DNA from: Caenorhabditis elegans
Lineage: Eukaryota; Nematoda; Chromadorea; Rhabditida; Rhabditidae
Assembly: GCF_000002985.6 (NCBI RefSeq)
Contig: NC_003280.10
Location: 14,504,501-14,568,500, forward strand
Direction of reading: 5' to 3'
DNA: 64,000 nucleotides
A model generated the notes under the pieces. That model was not told where the DNA came from. It made no database searches and saw only the letters and a list, made by a program, of their open reading frames with translations. Positions 33,909 through 46,440 of this stretch are shown in pieces. Positions within the stretch are counted from its first letter, which is position 1. Each line of letters begins with the position of its first letter. A program made the position numbers and the translations under genes.

Positions 33909-36042
33909 TTAAATAAGGTCCATGAGACGATCGAGAACTTTTGCTTTCGAGTCATTGGAAAGTTTGGAGTATTCCTGTGATGCCTTCAACTTCTTCGCAC
34001 TCTCAATGGAATTCATCTGACGAATCGTTTTCTCGAGAAGTTTCTTAGCGATCTGCCATCAGAATTTAAAATCTCGGCAACAAAGACTCTTACAGCTTTG
34101 TTGACATTAAGCCTCTTATTCCCAATTACAAGGATTGCATCGATTTCAGTTGTTGGCAGGAACATTTCATCGTAGTTAACCTTTTCAATTGCAGTTCTGT
34201 ATGGTATTAGTTTGTATTGAAACGAAAGAGGGGTATGAATCAAATTCTCCAGAGAAGCTTCAATCGTTTGAACGGGTGCAGTCAAATCGACGTTAATACA
34301 GTGCTCCACACAATGATACGGCCACCCCCAAATTTTGGTATAACTCAAAACTGGGGTGAGATAGCAAAACATAGTTTCTTGTGAAAATGTTCGCTGTACT
34401 GGCTAACTTTCAGATAAGTATTGGAAATATACCTGAACCGTTCGTAAAAAAAGATAAACCATTTTTTCATGAAAAACCATATAAAAAAATCCACAAAATG
34501 ATACGGCCACCCTTGGTTTTTGTTTTTTGCTAAACGTTAGGTTTCATGTTCGTTTGTGTTTTTACAGCTATGGGTCGTGGAATAACTTTAACTGACTACG
34601 AAAAAGGACAAATTGTGCAAAATTATCTCAAGGCTTCTCGGATCGTCAGATTTTTCGTGATTTGAAACTTTCGAGAGATATGATCACTCGATATGCTTCC
34701 AATCCTGCCGCTTATTGCACAAAAAAGGCTTCCGGTCGCCCACCACTCCTTTCTGGTAGAGACAAGCGAAAAATCGTTCGTCGAGCATTCAATTGAACAG
34801 TGACTTGCTCGAAAAGTAGGAGCGAGATGAACCTGCCAGTGTCTGTTGAGACCGTACGACGTGTCCTTCGAAGTCCCAGTTTATCAAAAGACGAAAATTA
34901 ATAAAGGCTTATTTCATTACCGAAAAACACTGCCAAAATCGTATTCAGTTTGCTAAAATCAGCCAGAGAACTAACGGAGACAAGTGAGGATTATGGTATA
35001 ATCATTCAAGCCCAGTTTTGGGTTTCAGATCATCTTTTCTTTTCTCAAATCGTGCCAGTAATCATGGTAGCCATCAGGATCATCACAGTTAAACTTTTTC
35101 TCGCCACTGAAGATGATCTGAGACCAAAACATGAGATTGAATGATCATACCGTAATCCTCACTTGTCTCCAGTTAGTTCTCTGGCTGATTTTAGCAAACT
35201 GAATACGATTTTGGCAAAAAAAAACGAAAAAAGAAAACAAAAACCAAGGGTGGCCGTATCATTTTGTGGATTTTTTTATATGGTTTTCATGAAAAAATGG
35301 TTTATCTTTTTTTACGAACGGTTCAGGTATATTTCCAATACTTATCTGAAAGTTAGCCAGTACAGCGAACATTTTCACAAGAAACTATGTTTTGCTATCT
35401 CAACCCAGTTTTGAGTTATACCAAAATTTGGGGTGGCCGTATCATTATGTGGAGCACTGTAGTTTCACTATTGTCAGTCGAATCAAATGGATCAAATTCT
35501 AGTTGTTGTTGTTGTTGAGGGGTTATTATAATCACTCCTGAAAATCCATCCATTCCGTTAGTTTGCAAAGCATTCCAATCAAATGTCCATTGAACTTTAT
35601 ATCCGAATGACTGACGTCCGTTTCCGAAATGACTGGCTAAAATTTATTAATTGAACGTTTTGTATTTATCGTCTTCAAAGAAAATAAGAAAACAAAAACA
35701 AATAACTTTAAAGCACATACGCATCACACAAACTCGGCGATTGTTACCGCCTGTTGTATTGTCGTTGCTAACTCGTGCCCAAACACTACAATTAAAAAAG
35801 TTTAAAAATCTTCCGTTCATCCTTTTGGAACGAAAAACTTTTTACCAATTCATTCCACCTGTAAGACTTGTGTCCATCACACTCTGATAGCAATTTCCGA
35901 CAGTAATGACTTTGCTTTTGTACTCAATCTGACCGATTGGTTTAGCAACAGCTAAATTGTACACTGCCTCAAAAGGGTTCATGTTCAGAAAGCAGAAGAC
36001 CAAAGTTAACGGGATGTTGCTGGTGCTGAAAGTTTGATTCAT
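33909..36042 (-). pseudogene. BTB-domain pseudogene split by a Tc1-type transposon
   Basis: Third BTB paralogue. Recognisable exons are 35846-36042 (QIEYKSKVITVGNCYQSVMD), 35721-35785 (CVWARVSNDNTTGG), 34094-35636 interrupted by the mobile element at 34299-35459, and 33909-34052 (LLEKTIRQMNSIESAKK ... DRLMDLI). Upstream of the element the frame reads WTFDWNALQTNGMDG and a QQQQQ tract; downstream it continues TINVDLTAPVQTIE to NDAILVIG-like DAILVIGNKRLNVNKA. Counting one TA of the target duplication, the reading frame runs on unbroken, so the insertion is probably recent compared with other damage. The BTB core exon (FLSYHSSFF...VFPN in the intact pair) and the first half of the last exon are missing, so even without the element the domain would be incomplete. 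The start codon is a guess. Confidence 0.82.
34299..35459 (+). mobile_element. Tc1/mariner-type transposon, defective, with inverted internal duplication
   Basis: 1161-bp element flanked by TA (34297-34298 and 35460-35461), with ends CAGTGCTCCACA...GTGGAGCACTG and long inverted repeats of over 200 bp; each arm contains AATGATACGGCCACCC twice. Transposase remnants are visible: MGRGITLTDYEKGQIVQNYL from 34571 (Tc1-like N-terminal helix-turn-helix), GRPPLLSG-type sequence, then QNRIQFAKISQRTNGDK on the plus strand and, on the opposite strand near 35060-35130, EKKFNCDDPDGYHDYWHDLR (the region around the catalytic Asp). Stops and frameshifts make it inactive. The part from about 34932 to 35220 is itself an inverted duplication, so the right half folds back on itself. 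Confidence 0.88.
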
Positions 36043-36409
36043 AATTACAATGTACTTTTTTACAAAATGTGGTAGCAACAGTGCACAAATCAAAAAGCCA
36101 GGTTTACACAAAAAAAAATCATTCAAACAATGAGAACTTGGAATTTTTCCGCAAAACTACAATTTTATAGGAAAAATAGGTTCGCATGGTATGGCACATC
36201 AATATAACTGTTAGGGAATTAGTCACCATTACGCTCTTATCGTAATGAATCATCCTGATAAGAAAACTTGGTTCTTGGTCAAAAATTTACCGATTCATTT
36301 TAATAATAGTTTTTTTAAAATGAATTTTATCATATAAACATGATTGACAAATAAATGCAATAGTATATTAAAATGTAAGAACAAAATAAATGCAAAAAAT
36401 AAAAAAAAT

Positions 36410-39400
36410 TTAAAAATCAAAAGTGTTGTTCTTCTTTTTGAAGTAATCCTCATCTTTCCCAGTGAGCCAGTATGTGACAAAGTCGTCTTGTTTCTAAAAA
36501 AAAATATAGTCACTGTCAATAATGTGAGATGTTCTAATTGAAAATTTTTTGGGGAAAAATCTGGTATATTACTACAGATAATTACCAAAATCAAAAATTT
36601 GATGAGACATTATAGTGGTTCGGTAGAGATACAATAGCAGTGAACATAAAAAACTCACGACATCCTTATTAATTCCACGGATCTCTATAATAAACTCTGG
36701 ATACTCGTTCTCCAGAAGTATCTTCGACGTTTCTGTTATCTGAACTCGGCCGCCTTCCCCAGAAGATTCCATGACCGCCGCAATGTTAACCTGAAATCTT
36801 ACTACTTAACAAATTACATGCGTGGCTTATCACCTACGGTTTCCCCAAATAGACAATATCTCGGAGAGCTCAACCCAACAACTGCCGCCGAAACTTGTCC
36901 TGACGCGAATCCCAATCGAATCGTCAGACGATAATCTCTTCGGTGTGGCACCTCAAACACCTTCAGTAGGTCCATAATTCCCAAGGTGACCGCTGAGATG
37001 TTTGCCACGTGGCGCTGCCCATTTTCAATGGGAATTCCAGAAACAACCATATAGGCGTCTCCAATTGTCTCAACCTTATAGCAGTCATGCTTTGAAATTA
37101 CAGTGTCGAATTCCGAGTAGAGTTTGTTGAGGAGGTTCACGACCTGGAACATAAAAAGTAGTTGATAAGGCTTTGAAAAGACTTTGATAAAATAGGCCAC
37201 TATATTAGGTTACTGTAGTGTTATGATTACGGTAATAAAGGTATACATGGTTGTGATTGAGAAATGTCGTACCTCTATAGGGGTGGAAGCTGAGCAAAGT
37301 TTAGTGAAGCCCACAATATCGCTGAACATCACTGTTGCCGAGTCGTACATTTTTGGTGCAACGGTCCGTCCGGCTTTCAGCTCAATTGCCACGTGTCTAA
37401 AAGTTTGAATCAAGTTTTAATATGAAATTTGGTATTTCAAATTGGACCGTTTGTCAAAAAAAACTTTTGGGAATCCAAAATTTTAATTTTTTCAAAAATT
37501 CTGGTAGTATGGTTTTTTTTCAGTTTATTCGAAAAAGTTGTCAGTAAATTCAAATTTCAAACGCTTTTTTATCGTTTGCGGGAATTTTTAATTTTTACTG
37601 TTATGAAAAAACGTAATCCGGGACGTATTTTTAATATTTTCAGGAAACCATGGCGACTAATTCTAACTTTAATGTTTCAGAAAAGTAAAATTTGAATCTA
37701 ATCGAAAATAATTTGCTGACAGGCTGGAAATTAAAATATTTACTGAAAATCAAAATCTTGATTTTTTACCTAATAAAATGTGAGTTAGAATGAAAAGTTT
37801 TCAAACCATCTAAAAAAGCTTAAACTCACTTAGGCAAAAGCTGAAACAAAAGCCTCTCCGCTCTCAAATTAGCCTCCTCCGCCAACTTAGTCCTCTCCCC
37901 AACAAGCTTCTCTAGGTTGTTTGCATACTCCTCCATCATCCTCATCATGCTATCCACAAGATTTCCTTTTCTAAAATAAACCCCTTTAATTAAAGTTTCC
38001 TATAAAATCTCACGTTTTCAGCGCAATCTCTGTTGCCAGGCGTACGCGTCGAATCGTCGGTCTCATATCCGGCTGGTCACTCCAACAGTCCTGAGAATAA
38101 ATAGGGGGTTAAGACTACATTTTTGTGAGGTGTGAATTAATTTCGAGTCCATAATTTTGACTGTTGACTAAGGAGGCGGCTAGGGAGACAAAAACGATAC
38201 CCTGAAAATAAAGACTTTTCAAAAATTGTATAGTTTTGGAGTTTGAAAGTAATAAAATATCAAACCTGCAGCAGAGCTATCAAATCCGGATTCAACTTTT
38301 TGTTCCGTTGAATTGAGGGTTTTTGGATTTTATCTCCTTCGGCGGCTTTTTGTGCAAGTTCTGGAAAAAATTTAATTTTCTCCAACTTTTAGCGGTTTTC
38401 ACAAGTTGCAATAGTTCCTGGAACTTACTTGAAAGTTTGATAATTTTCCTCCAGAAGTTTTTGAGAAATTGTCTTCCAGGAATTTCATAAATTTCAGAGC
38501 ATTTCATAAACTTTTTCGAAAATTGTTGAAATAAAAAACAAATTATCTAGGAGTACGTCAACATTCTGGAGTTTTATTGAAACAATTTTTCTTTCAAAAC
38601 TTTTGTTAATCATTTAAGTAGTAAGATACATACATCTGATGTTATATTATGAGACAGAAATTCTCGAATTTTCAAAAGAGGGTTCTTAACAAACCTGTCA
38701 AATCGACTTTCTCATCGTAAGGCAAACTTCTGAACAGAATCTCATAGATAATCACTCCAAATGCATAAATATCCGATTGCTGCCTCTTCAGAATTGTCTG
38801 GCCTTGCCATTTTTGATCCATCCTCTTCAATCGATTCTTCTCGTTCGCTGTGCGGATTTCTGGTGGGACGTAGAGACTAGCTGAAACCTAACAGTATGTT
38901 AAAAATTGTCGAAAATTGTAATTGTAAAATTGTATATCTTACCCATTTTCTGCCACTGCTTCTCGGCCTCATTGTCCACTTTACAATTGATCCTTCCATG
39001 CTTCTCCCAACGTTTCAGCGGATCACAAACCGCATAATCAGTGAGCTTCAACATCCAATTCTTATCAATGAGCACCGACCAGCATGCAAGTCCCCCGTGA
39101 TACCCTATTGGTGAAGAATGTAAGTATTCGAGACCCATTGTGATATCTCTGACGAAAGCTCCTTGAAATTTCTCGTCCATTGCAAATTTCTCGCAGTAGA
39201 TCACATCCTGCAGTGTACCACGGGAGCAGAATTTCCAGAGAAGCAAAAGTTCAGATTTCTCGTTGAAGGAGACCCCGATAAACGGGTTTATATTGTCATG
39301 GACAGCTTGTTTCATCTTAAGTTACCATACATCGATTATTTTATGAGTGATGAACATTAGTTATTAGTAACCTACTACATTACCAGATAAAGGTTGAGTA

Positions 39401-42400
39401 GCGTATACAAAACAATAAAAACATTTTTGTATTCTAATTATGTGTATATGAAAGTTCTCTAAATTTTTTGATTTCAACATGATATTCGGATATACATATG
39501 ATGTACTTCTATTAGTGTACTTAAATTTTTAATAGTTCCCCGAAAAAAATCAAGACCCCCGAAAAAACCTACAAAAGTTAAGTACAGTAAACACAAACAA
39601 TCTACCTTTGTCAACAAAATGAGGTCTTCTCTCGTGAATCTAATGTTCTGTCTTTGCTCATATAAGTCATACACTGCATGCGTATTAACCCCGACAATTG
39701 CATGATTCTTGATGAGTTTTGTCTCTACTTGTGACATTTTAGTCGATGCCGAGTTCAGCGAGACCACTGATTTTACTTGTTCCTCGTCGAGAATTTGAAC
39801 GTCGTCACGGAACACTCGCCATGGCATTTTGTCAAGTGCACTTGTTTCACTGCAAATTTTAGATTCAAATTTCCAGCCAAAATGTTGTGTTTGACCCACC
39901 ATGCTCTTCTCAACCATATTCCCAAGAAAACAGTCAAGATAATACAAACCACGGCTGTAGCAATTACAATTGTTTGCGTATAGTCGCAATTTTCCTCTCG
40001 GAACCCACATTCCGGTTCCGAGTCCGGAAGTTTTCCAGAAGGAGAGGACCAGAATTTTGTGACCACGTCTGAGACAACCTAAATATGACAAATGAAAAAA
40101 GTACTAGCAGGGTAACCTTACCAATTCAATGCAAACTGGGTCCATGCAATTTTTCGATGTTACTGTTGAGTTGATGAGGGAAACTGTTCGAATCTGGAAC
40201 CGTTTTTTGTAAAAACATGCCTACCACATGTCTGTTGACTTGCCTCTGCCTACGTGGCAAGTACATAACTTCATTAGTGCCTATTGCGCGCCTGCCTACG
40301 TACCTAATTCATACCTACTTGCTATCAGACGTCATGTATGTGTGTACATGCTTATCTCACGCCTACCTAAATCATGCCTACCTTCTACCTGTCTGTGCAC
40401 GTGGCAAGGTATCTACCTGCCAACTTGTCTACTGCATGTCTACGTACCTGATCTCTCTTCTCATCTACATAAAACGCACTGAATGACGTCATTCTTTCAG
40501 CTCCATTGTCAAATATCACATTGTCCAACACTCCTGAAACAAAATGTTCGCCTCGACCTTTGCCAAATTCTTACCTTGAAAAGTCATTCCAACCGCCATA
40601 TTCCACAATGCCTTTCCATCAATTCTAATTTTCCCATCCTCTGGTTTCTCCTTCAAACTGTGCAAATATTTCTCCGTCAGTTTTGCAAAAACACAAAAAC
40701 TCTCATAAAGTGCCACATAATTAAATAAATCCTTCTCATCAATATAAATCCGTTGGTTTTGATCGAAAATTGCGAGAAATTCGTTGAGCAAATCATCCGA
40801 AAATCCATAGGAATTGTAAATTTGAATTGTATTTGGATTCTCGGCTTTTATTGACTTTTGTGCCATTTTTCCATAGAAAACGGGTGGTTCCTCTGAATTC
40901 CGTGCCACTATTAGAGGATTAATGTAGATGAACTCGGGAGATGCCATATTTGCAAGCCATGTGGCATTGCGGAATACTGTGGAGAGGTCTCGAGTGGAAG
41001 AGAAGATTGGTAGGATAACTGAAATTTGGTTCGAACAATTTTGGCGGGTTAATTTTTTTAAGTGAATTTCATTTAAGAAATCTATTTTTCTTTAATTGAT
41101 AGTGGGGCATTTAATTTTGTAATTTCAAAATTTTTAGCGGGAAATTTTTTTGCGGAAATGGAAATATCTAATTTCCAATTTTTTGGCAAAAATCTGAATT
41201 TCTAAGTTTTTCAATCTTACTGCGGGATTTTAAAAAATAAGAGGAACATTTTAGTTTTCAAAAAATTTCTGTTTTTCAAAAAGAAATTCTTAAGAAGATT
41301 ATATGTAATTTTTTGACGAGAAATTCTATCCTGAAAATTTGCAGGAAAATTAAATTTTTTAGTTTGCTTTGCTTCAAGCTTGTTTTTCAAAAAAAAAGTT
41401 TACTGTTGGCAGTCAGATTTAACTAAATTTTTCTCAATTTCCAAGAATTCATTCAAATTTACCTCTAGCATTATCCCTCAACTCATTCATATATCCATTA
41501 TCAACTAAATCCTGTGCACTGGCAGCTTCTTCAAACATAACTCTCCGAGCTACGGTAATCCCCCGGCTCCGCAAAGCCTTCTCCAGACTCTGAATTTTCT
41601 CGAATGAATCTGTCCCAATATTCGCAACAATTGCTGCTTTGGTGATATTATGATGAGCCATAAAAGCTGCTGTTGCTTCAGAAATTGAGTTAAGTGACTG
41701 AAAAGATGTTCTCAAAAGGGTCTTGTAGACTTTGGTATTTGCAAATTCGGCAGAAGTTGCAGTGTATGCAAATATGGGAATATTCCAGTAGGATGCCATT
41801 GTTGCCACTGGGGAGAGTTCTGAAACAAGAAATTGAGTGTAAAATAATTATATTAAATTCAACATTTATCCCGTTCGTTTTTAGTTAATTTTTTTCCAAA
41901 TTTAGTTTTTTTTAATTTAAAAATTTTCAATTTTCTCTTAAAAATACAGCTTCAAGTTTCTTTTGCAAAACTAACTCCTGCTTTTGATGAAAAAACATTA
42001 TTTTCAGATTAATCCAGTTTTCTGAAACATCACTTTCAACACTCAATACTTCCATTCAATGTTTTTAAACATTATTCCGTCATTTGACCTTTTGCAAATT
42101 TTTTCATTGTATTACAAAAGGTAATCTTTAATACTGAAGACATGTTCAGTCTTTATCTAGTTCCTCTTATATATTTTTAGAATTATCTTAGAAAAATCTT
42201 GAAAGTAATGAGTTGTGTTTCTTGTGAATTTAATTACCAAAATTCACATCATCCTTTTGAAAAAGTTTTATGCGGTAATTTCACATTTGTGGGAGAATCT
42301 TTTGGTGGGAATTTCAATTTTTCTTCACAAAAATTTTGGTGGAAAAGTTAAATTTTAATAAAATTATAAACACTGTTTATCACCATTAAAAATTAATTTT

Positions 42401-44274
42401 TAAACAGTTTAGATTTCAGAGAAAAAAATATCATTTATTAATTTTCAAACAAATATTTTTTAAAACTTGTTTTTCGACATATTAATTTTCATTTGAAAAC
42501 TAGAAAATGCTAGACAAAATTTATTTATTTTGCTCACACCAAACTCCAAGATTTTAATATATTTTTTCTCTTAGTAGGTAAGCACTAAATTATTCATAAA
42601 AATCAGTTCCGAGAGAGTCAAAAATAAAAATATTTCCAAGGAATCTCCCAACTTTGTGTGTTCCCCGGTAAAAAATGACGATGATGACATAAATTAAATG
42701 CAAGTTTTACGCAAAAGTGTGCTTTGTCACGAATTCAATTACTTTTCAGCTTTTACTTTAAGTTTTATTGAACTTTTGAGTTGAGGAAACTCATTAAACC
42801 CGATTGTTCTATGAAATTTCATGGGAATTTTTCGTTTTGACCTTTTTAATCAGAGATTATTTTTGAAAAATTAAAATTTCAAATATTGGACACATTAATT
42901 TTGTGAGGTTTTCAAAAAAAAATCGCAAATTTGAAGATTTTTCCTGATTGAAATGTCTGGAACATATTTTTAAAGAGTAAAAAAATTGAATATTTATTTA
43001 AACTAAAAAAAACCAATTTAAATTATAAGTGTTCCTTTAATCTTCAATTTTAATTTTTTTATTTTTTCAAACGTAAGTTTATACCAAAATGTGTGTTCAT
43101 TAAACTTACTCAAGGTAACTTTTTTCTAAAATTTTGAAAAGAAAAAAAAAATACTTATTGATTAAAACTTTTTTGTTTACAACATTTGAAAATATAAAAA
43201 TTCCCAGGAAAAAAAAATTAAAAAATTTGTTGCTTTTAAAAAATAAATCATTAGAAAGTTTTATCACAATTTTTCAAAATGAACTTCCATACACTTACCT
43301 TTAGAGCAATAAGGTCCAAAATATGCGTCAACTTTCTGGACATGATAAAGCTCGGCGGCAGCCGCCACTCCTTCAAATGAGGCCCCACATCCTTCCACAG
43401 TTATTATTCTGGAATTACGCGGCCTTTCTATTATTTTGAATGAAATTTTGTCATTTTATAGCTTTTACCAATAATACTATAATTTTCAGCAAAAAAAAAA
43501 CAAATTTCGCAAAAAAGGGGTCAACTGAAATATAGGGGTCATTTTGAAGCTATAAATGCACTGAATTTAAATTATATACAAAAAACAGTGTAATTACACT
43601 TGAAATTCAATAAAACTCACTGAATATCCAACTTTTCTCCCAGAACCCCCTGCTCCGTCATCTTCTTTTTTGCCATTTCCAAAATGCTCTCCAACATTTT
43701 TGCATTATCTCTTGAGCTGATACTTCCGATTTTCAACTGAAAATGTTGTTTGTTAATTGGTTAAATTTATTAATAGTATGAGTGACCTAAAAGGAAAACA
43801 AATCCCGTTTCGTGAGTCATTTTTCTGGGAAACATGAGATGTTTGTCTTGAGCTGTCTCGGTGTTACTTTAGTCTAGTTGACCTAATTACTTTATGTGGA
43901 CTTCATCAATGTTTCAGTATACTTAGTAGGCGAGCTATATAACTACCTGGCCTAATTTTTTGCTTTTTTTGGTTGATTTGCTTTTATTTTTCTTGCTGTT
44001 TTTTTCAAAAAAAAAAAGTTCAGTAGCTACACCTAAACCTCAATTTCAAATTTCCATATAAAAAAAAACTTTGACAATTTTCAAACAAACTAGAACCCCA
44101 ATGAAAATTGAATAATTTCCCGTCATAGTGCCTACCAAGTACAATTTATATGATCCTACAAAAAAATTGATCTACGCAGGTAAAACTCACCACAATTTTT
44201 TCGTCACTGACTACAATAGGTATCCAGCAGAAAATGACAAAAATGAACTGGAAATTCCAGAAATTTGGGAGCAT
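36410..44274 (-). CDS. gcy-29: Receptor-type guanylate cyclase GCY-29
   Basis: Eighteen exons join in frame to 1069 aa: 44191-44274, 43621-43736, 43299-43408, 41463-41819, 40575-41018, 40448-40533, 40122-40193, 39900-40078, 39606-39849, 38943-39315, 38695-38880, 38266-38360, 38014-38090, 37830-37970, 37273-37396, 36838-37143, 36659-36790, 36410-36493. Order: signal peptide ([14 protein letters not shown]); extracellular ligand-binding domain ([27 protein letters not shown]); one membrane span at about 459-480 ([17 protein letters not shown]); kinase-homology domain with degenerate catalytic loop ([16 protein letters not shown]) and [13 protein letters not shown]; helical linker; cyclase domain with [31 protein letters not shown] and CLFGETVN, which keeps the metal-binding Asp and guanine-selecting Glu and Cys. 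GCY-29 is reported in AFD thermosensory neurons, making cGMP. The exon starting at 39315 has a TTAAG acceptor. Name from memory. Confidence 0.93.
40210..40446. repeat. Degenerate TGCCTACC repeats in a gcy-29 intron
   Basis: The whole 254-bp intron is made of variants of GCCTACGTACCT/TGCCTACC/TACCTGCC. The same motif, on either strand, appears in short clusters at about 6745, 7600, 14040, 14430, 22500, 32740 and here. Confidence 0.75.
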
Positions 44275-44520
44275 TTTTTACTGTTTTTCAATTAAAATAG
44301 AAGGATAGCAGCTCGATAAGCATTATTTTATACACAATTTTGTTTTCTCGCAAGTCATGATAATCGCCTCCCTCTTTTCACGGGAATTTTGGGATCTAAT
44401 AAGCGGGTTAAGGTGTTAAAGACATGGATTTGAGTAGGATCTGGAAAGATTACAGAAAACCTTTTTGATAAAATGATTATAATCAGTTAGAGTGGATAAT
44501 TTACTTTTCCGGGAAAAGAT

Positions 44521-44729
44521 GGATTAAAAAATTTTGGATTTTGCCAAAAGTTGAAAGTTGAGGTACTTTTGGAATATGGTAAGTTAAATGTTAAAATCTA
44601 AGACTAGGCACCTGTGAAAAAATCAAGGTTTTGAAATAGTATACGTTGAAACTAGGTCTAGATACCCGTATATAATTTACTATAGCATGTTTCCTCTAAT
44701 CACAAGTCATTCACACGTTCCATTAATCC
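44521..44729. promoter_or_regulatory. Candidate OTX/TTX-1-type homeodomain sites upstream of gcy-29
   Basis: GGATTA at 44521-44526 and TAATCC at 44724-44729 are exact K50-homeodomain core sites, about 250 and 450 bp upstream of the gcy-29 start. AFD cyclase genes are known targets of the OTX factor TTX-1. Six-base sites are expected by chance in a 2.1 kb region, so this is only suggestive. The rest of the gap to nlp-41 (44275-46440) shows no gene; a C/T-rich, G+C-richer patch at 45960-46090 may belong to the nlp-41 promoter. Confidence 0.3.
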
Positions 44730-46440
44730 CATTTTGCTTCCTTCTTTGTATCCCAAAATCTCATTTGAATTGTTTTTCTTTCTTTTTTTTTTGGTATTTT
44801 TCTTTCCGTGTTGCCTTCTTCTGATTCATCAAAACTCATCACATTATTCCCCATTTTTTTACTACAAAAATCCCTCAAGATTTTCAGGATTATTTCTTGG
44901 AGATTTTCAGCTTTTCCATGATAAAAAACAGATCAGACTTGGTTTACTGAAAAACAGAGAGAAGCCAAAAATCAAATCGTTTTTATTTGAATGGGAAAGA
45001 AGATTAAGGGTTTGAAAAAATAGGGACAAAAATTTGAATTTATTTTTTTTGAACTCTATAGAAAACTGGGGAAACTGTTTTTCTTCAACGAACCCTACAT
45101 TTTATATGCTGAATTAGTTATAAACCAATTTCTTTGAAAATTTTCACAAACTAACTGTTTTCCAATAACTGGGTGGGATTAAATATATATTCACAATGTG
45201 ATTAGGAATTTTCATAAATATACACGATTTGGTGTAAATCTCATTTTGCGATACAAGTTAGGAGAACTACTTTTAACTCCAGAATTAAATAATTCCGAAA
45301 ATTATTTCACAACTTCTTGATGTTCGTTATTTATCAGCAGCATTTTTCCAAGTATAGTCCGGATATTCAGACATTACAGAATAACTATAGGAGCGAGTTC
45401 TTCAACAAAAAATTCCAGTTCAATCCAAATTAAACAGTAATAAATTATATAATTTTTCTAAATTTTTTATGATCTCCTTTTTTTGTTTCAAGGTCACTTT
45501 TTCTACAAAAAGAAACATAATTTGTTTTAATTTTCTAGAAAATGTTTCAATAAAGTTAAAAATTAATTAGGATTTTTTTGTTTTTTTTTGTTTTCGGCTG
45601 TGATAAATTGGTTTTCTGTTTTTAAAAAATAATTTTATACGTATTTGGTGAAATACTTAAAATTACCTAATTTAAACTTTTTTTTTCAGAAAACTAGAAA
45701 ACTGTTCTGAGATTTTGGGCAAAAACCCGACAGAAATTTTTCAATTTTTCTGTGATTAAAAAAAATTTATTTTTTTTACACAAAATTTTGTAGGAACTTC
45801 ATTTGTTACAATTTTGTCACTTTGAAATTTTTCGAAAATTATTCCGTTCTCAAAATTCCAATTACTTCCATATTTTTCTCTTTTTCCAAAGCTCTCTTTT
45901 AAGATTACATTAATATCTGAAAATAAATGAATAAGAAAATCAAAAATTCCTATTAGTACCACGCACTTTTTTGTTCCTTCTTCCGTCATTCTTTCCTTCT
46001 TCGTTTGACTCCGCCTATTCTCTAAGCTCCACCCACTTTTGCTCATGGAGCACCCTCTGGCATCACTTAGATAAAGAGGGGGTCTTGAGCTGAAGACTCT
46101 GGATAATCGGATTTTTTTAGTAATATGGATTTTAGTAATAACTGATTAAATTATGGTATTAGTTTTTCTGTTCCAATTAATTTTTTTATTACTTATTTTT
46201 GAAAATATTCATAAACCTAGAGTCTTCTAATTTTATGTTATTAAAAATTCAGACTTTTTTTGAAATTTTCACTTTCAATTTTTTGATTTTAAATTTTCTG
46301 AAGACTAAAATATTTAAAAAATTATTTACTTCAACTTTTTTTAAAATTTAAAATGCTTTTTCAAAATTCCGAACATTTTTTACAACTTAAAAAACTTATT
46401 CAATTCTAAAATGTTTAATAAAGTTTCAGGAAAATAAAAA

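Noticed and set aside
38150-38210. Possible extra gcy-29 exon reading [16 protein letters not shown]
   Set aside because: The flanking exons (ending ALLQ and starting [11 protein letters not shown]) join directly in phase 0 as in other receptor cyclases; the extra piece runs to a stop.
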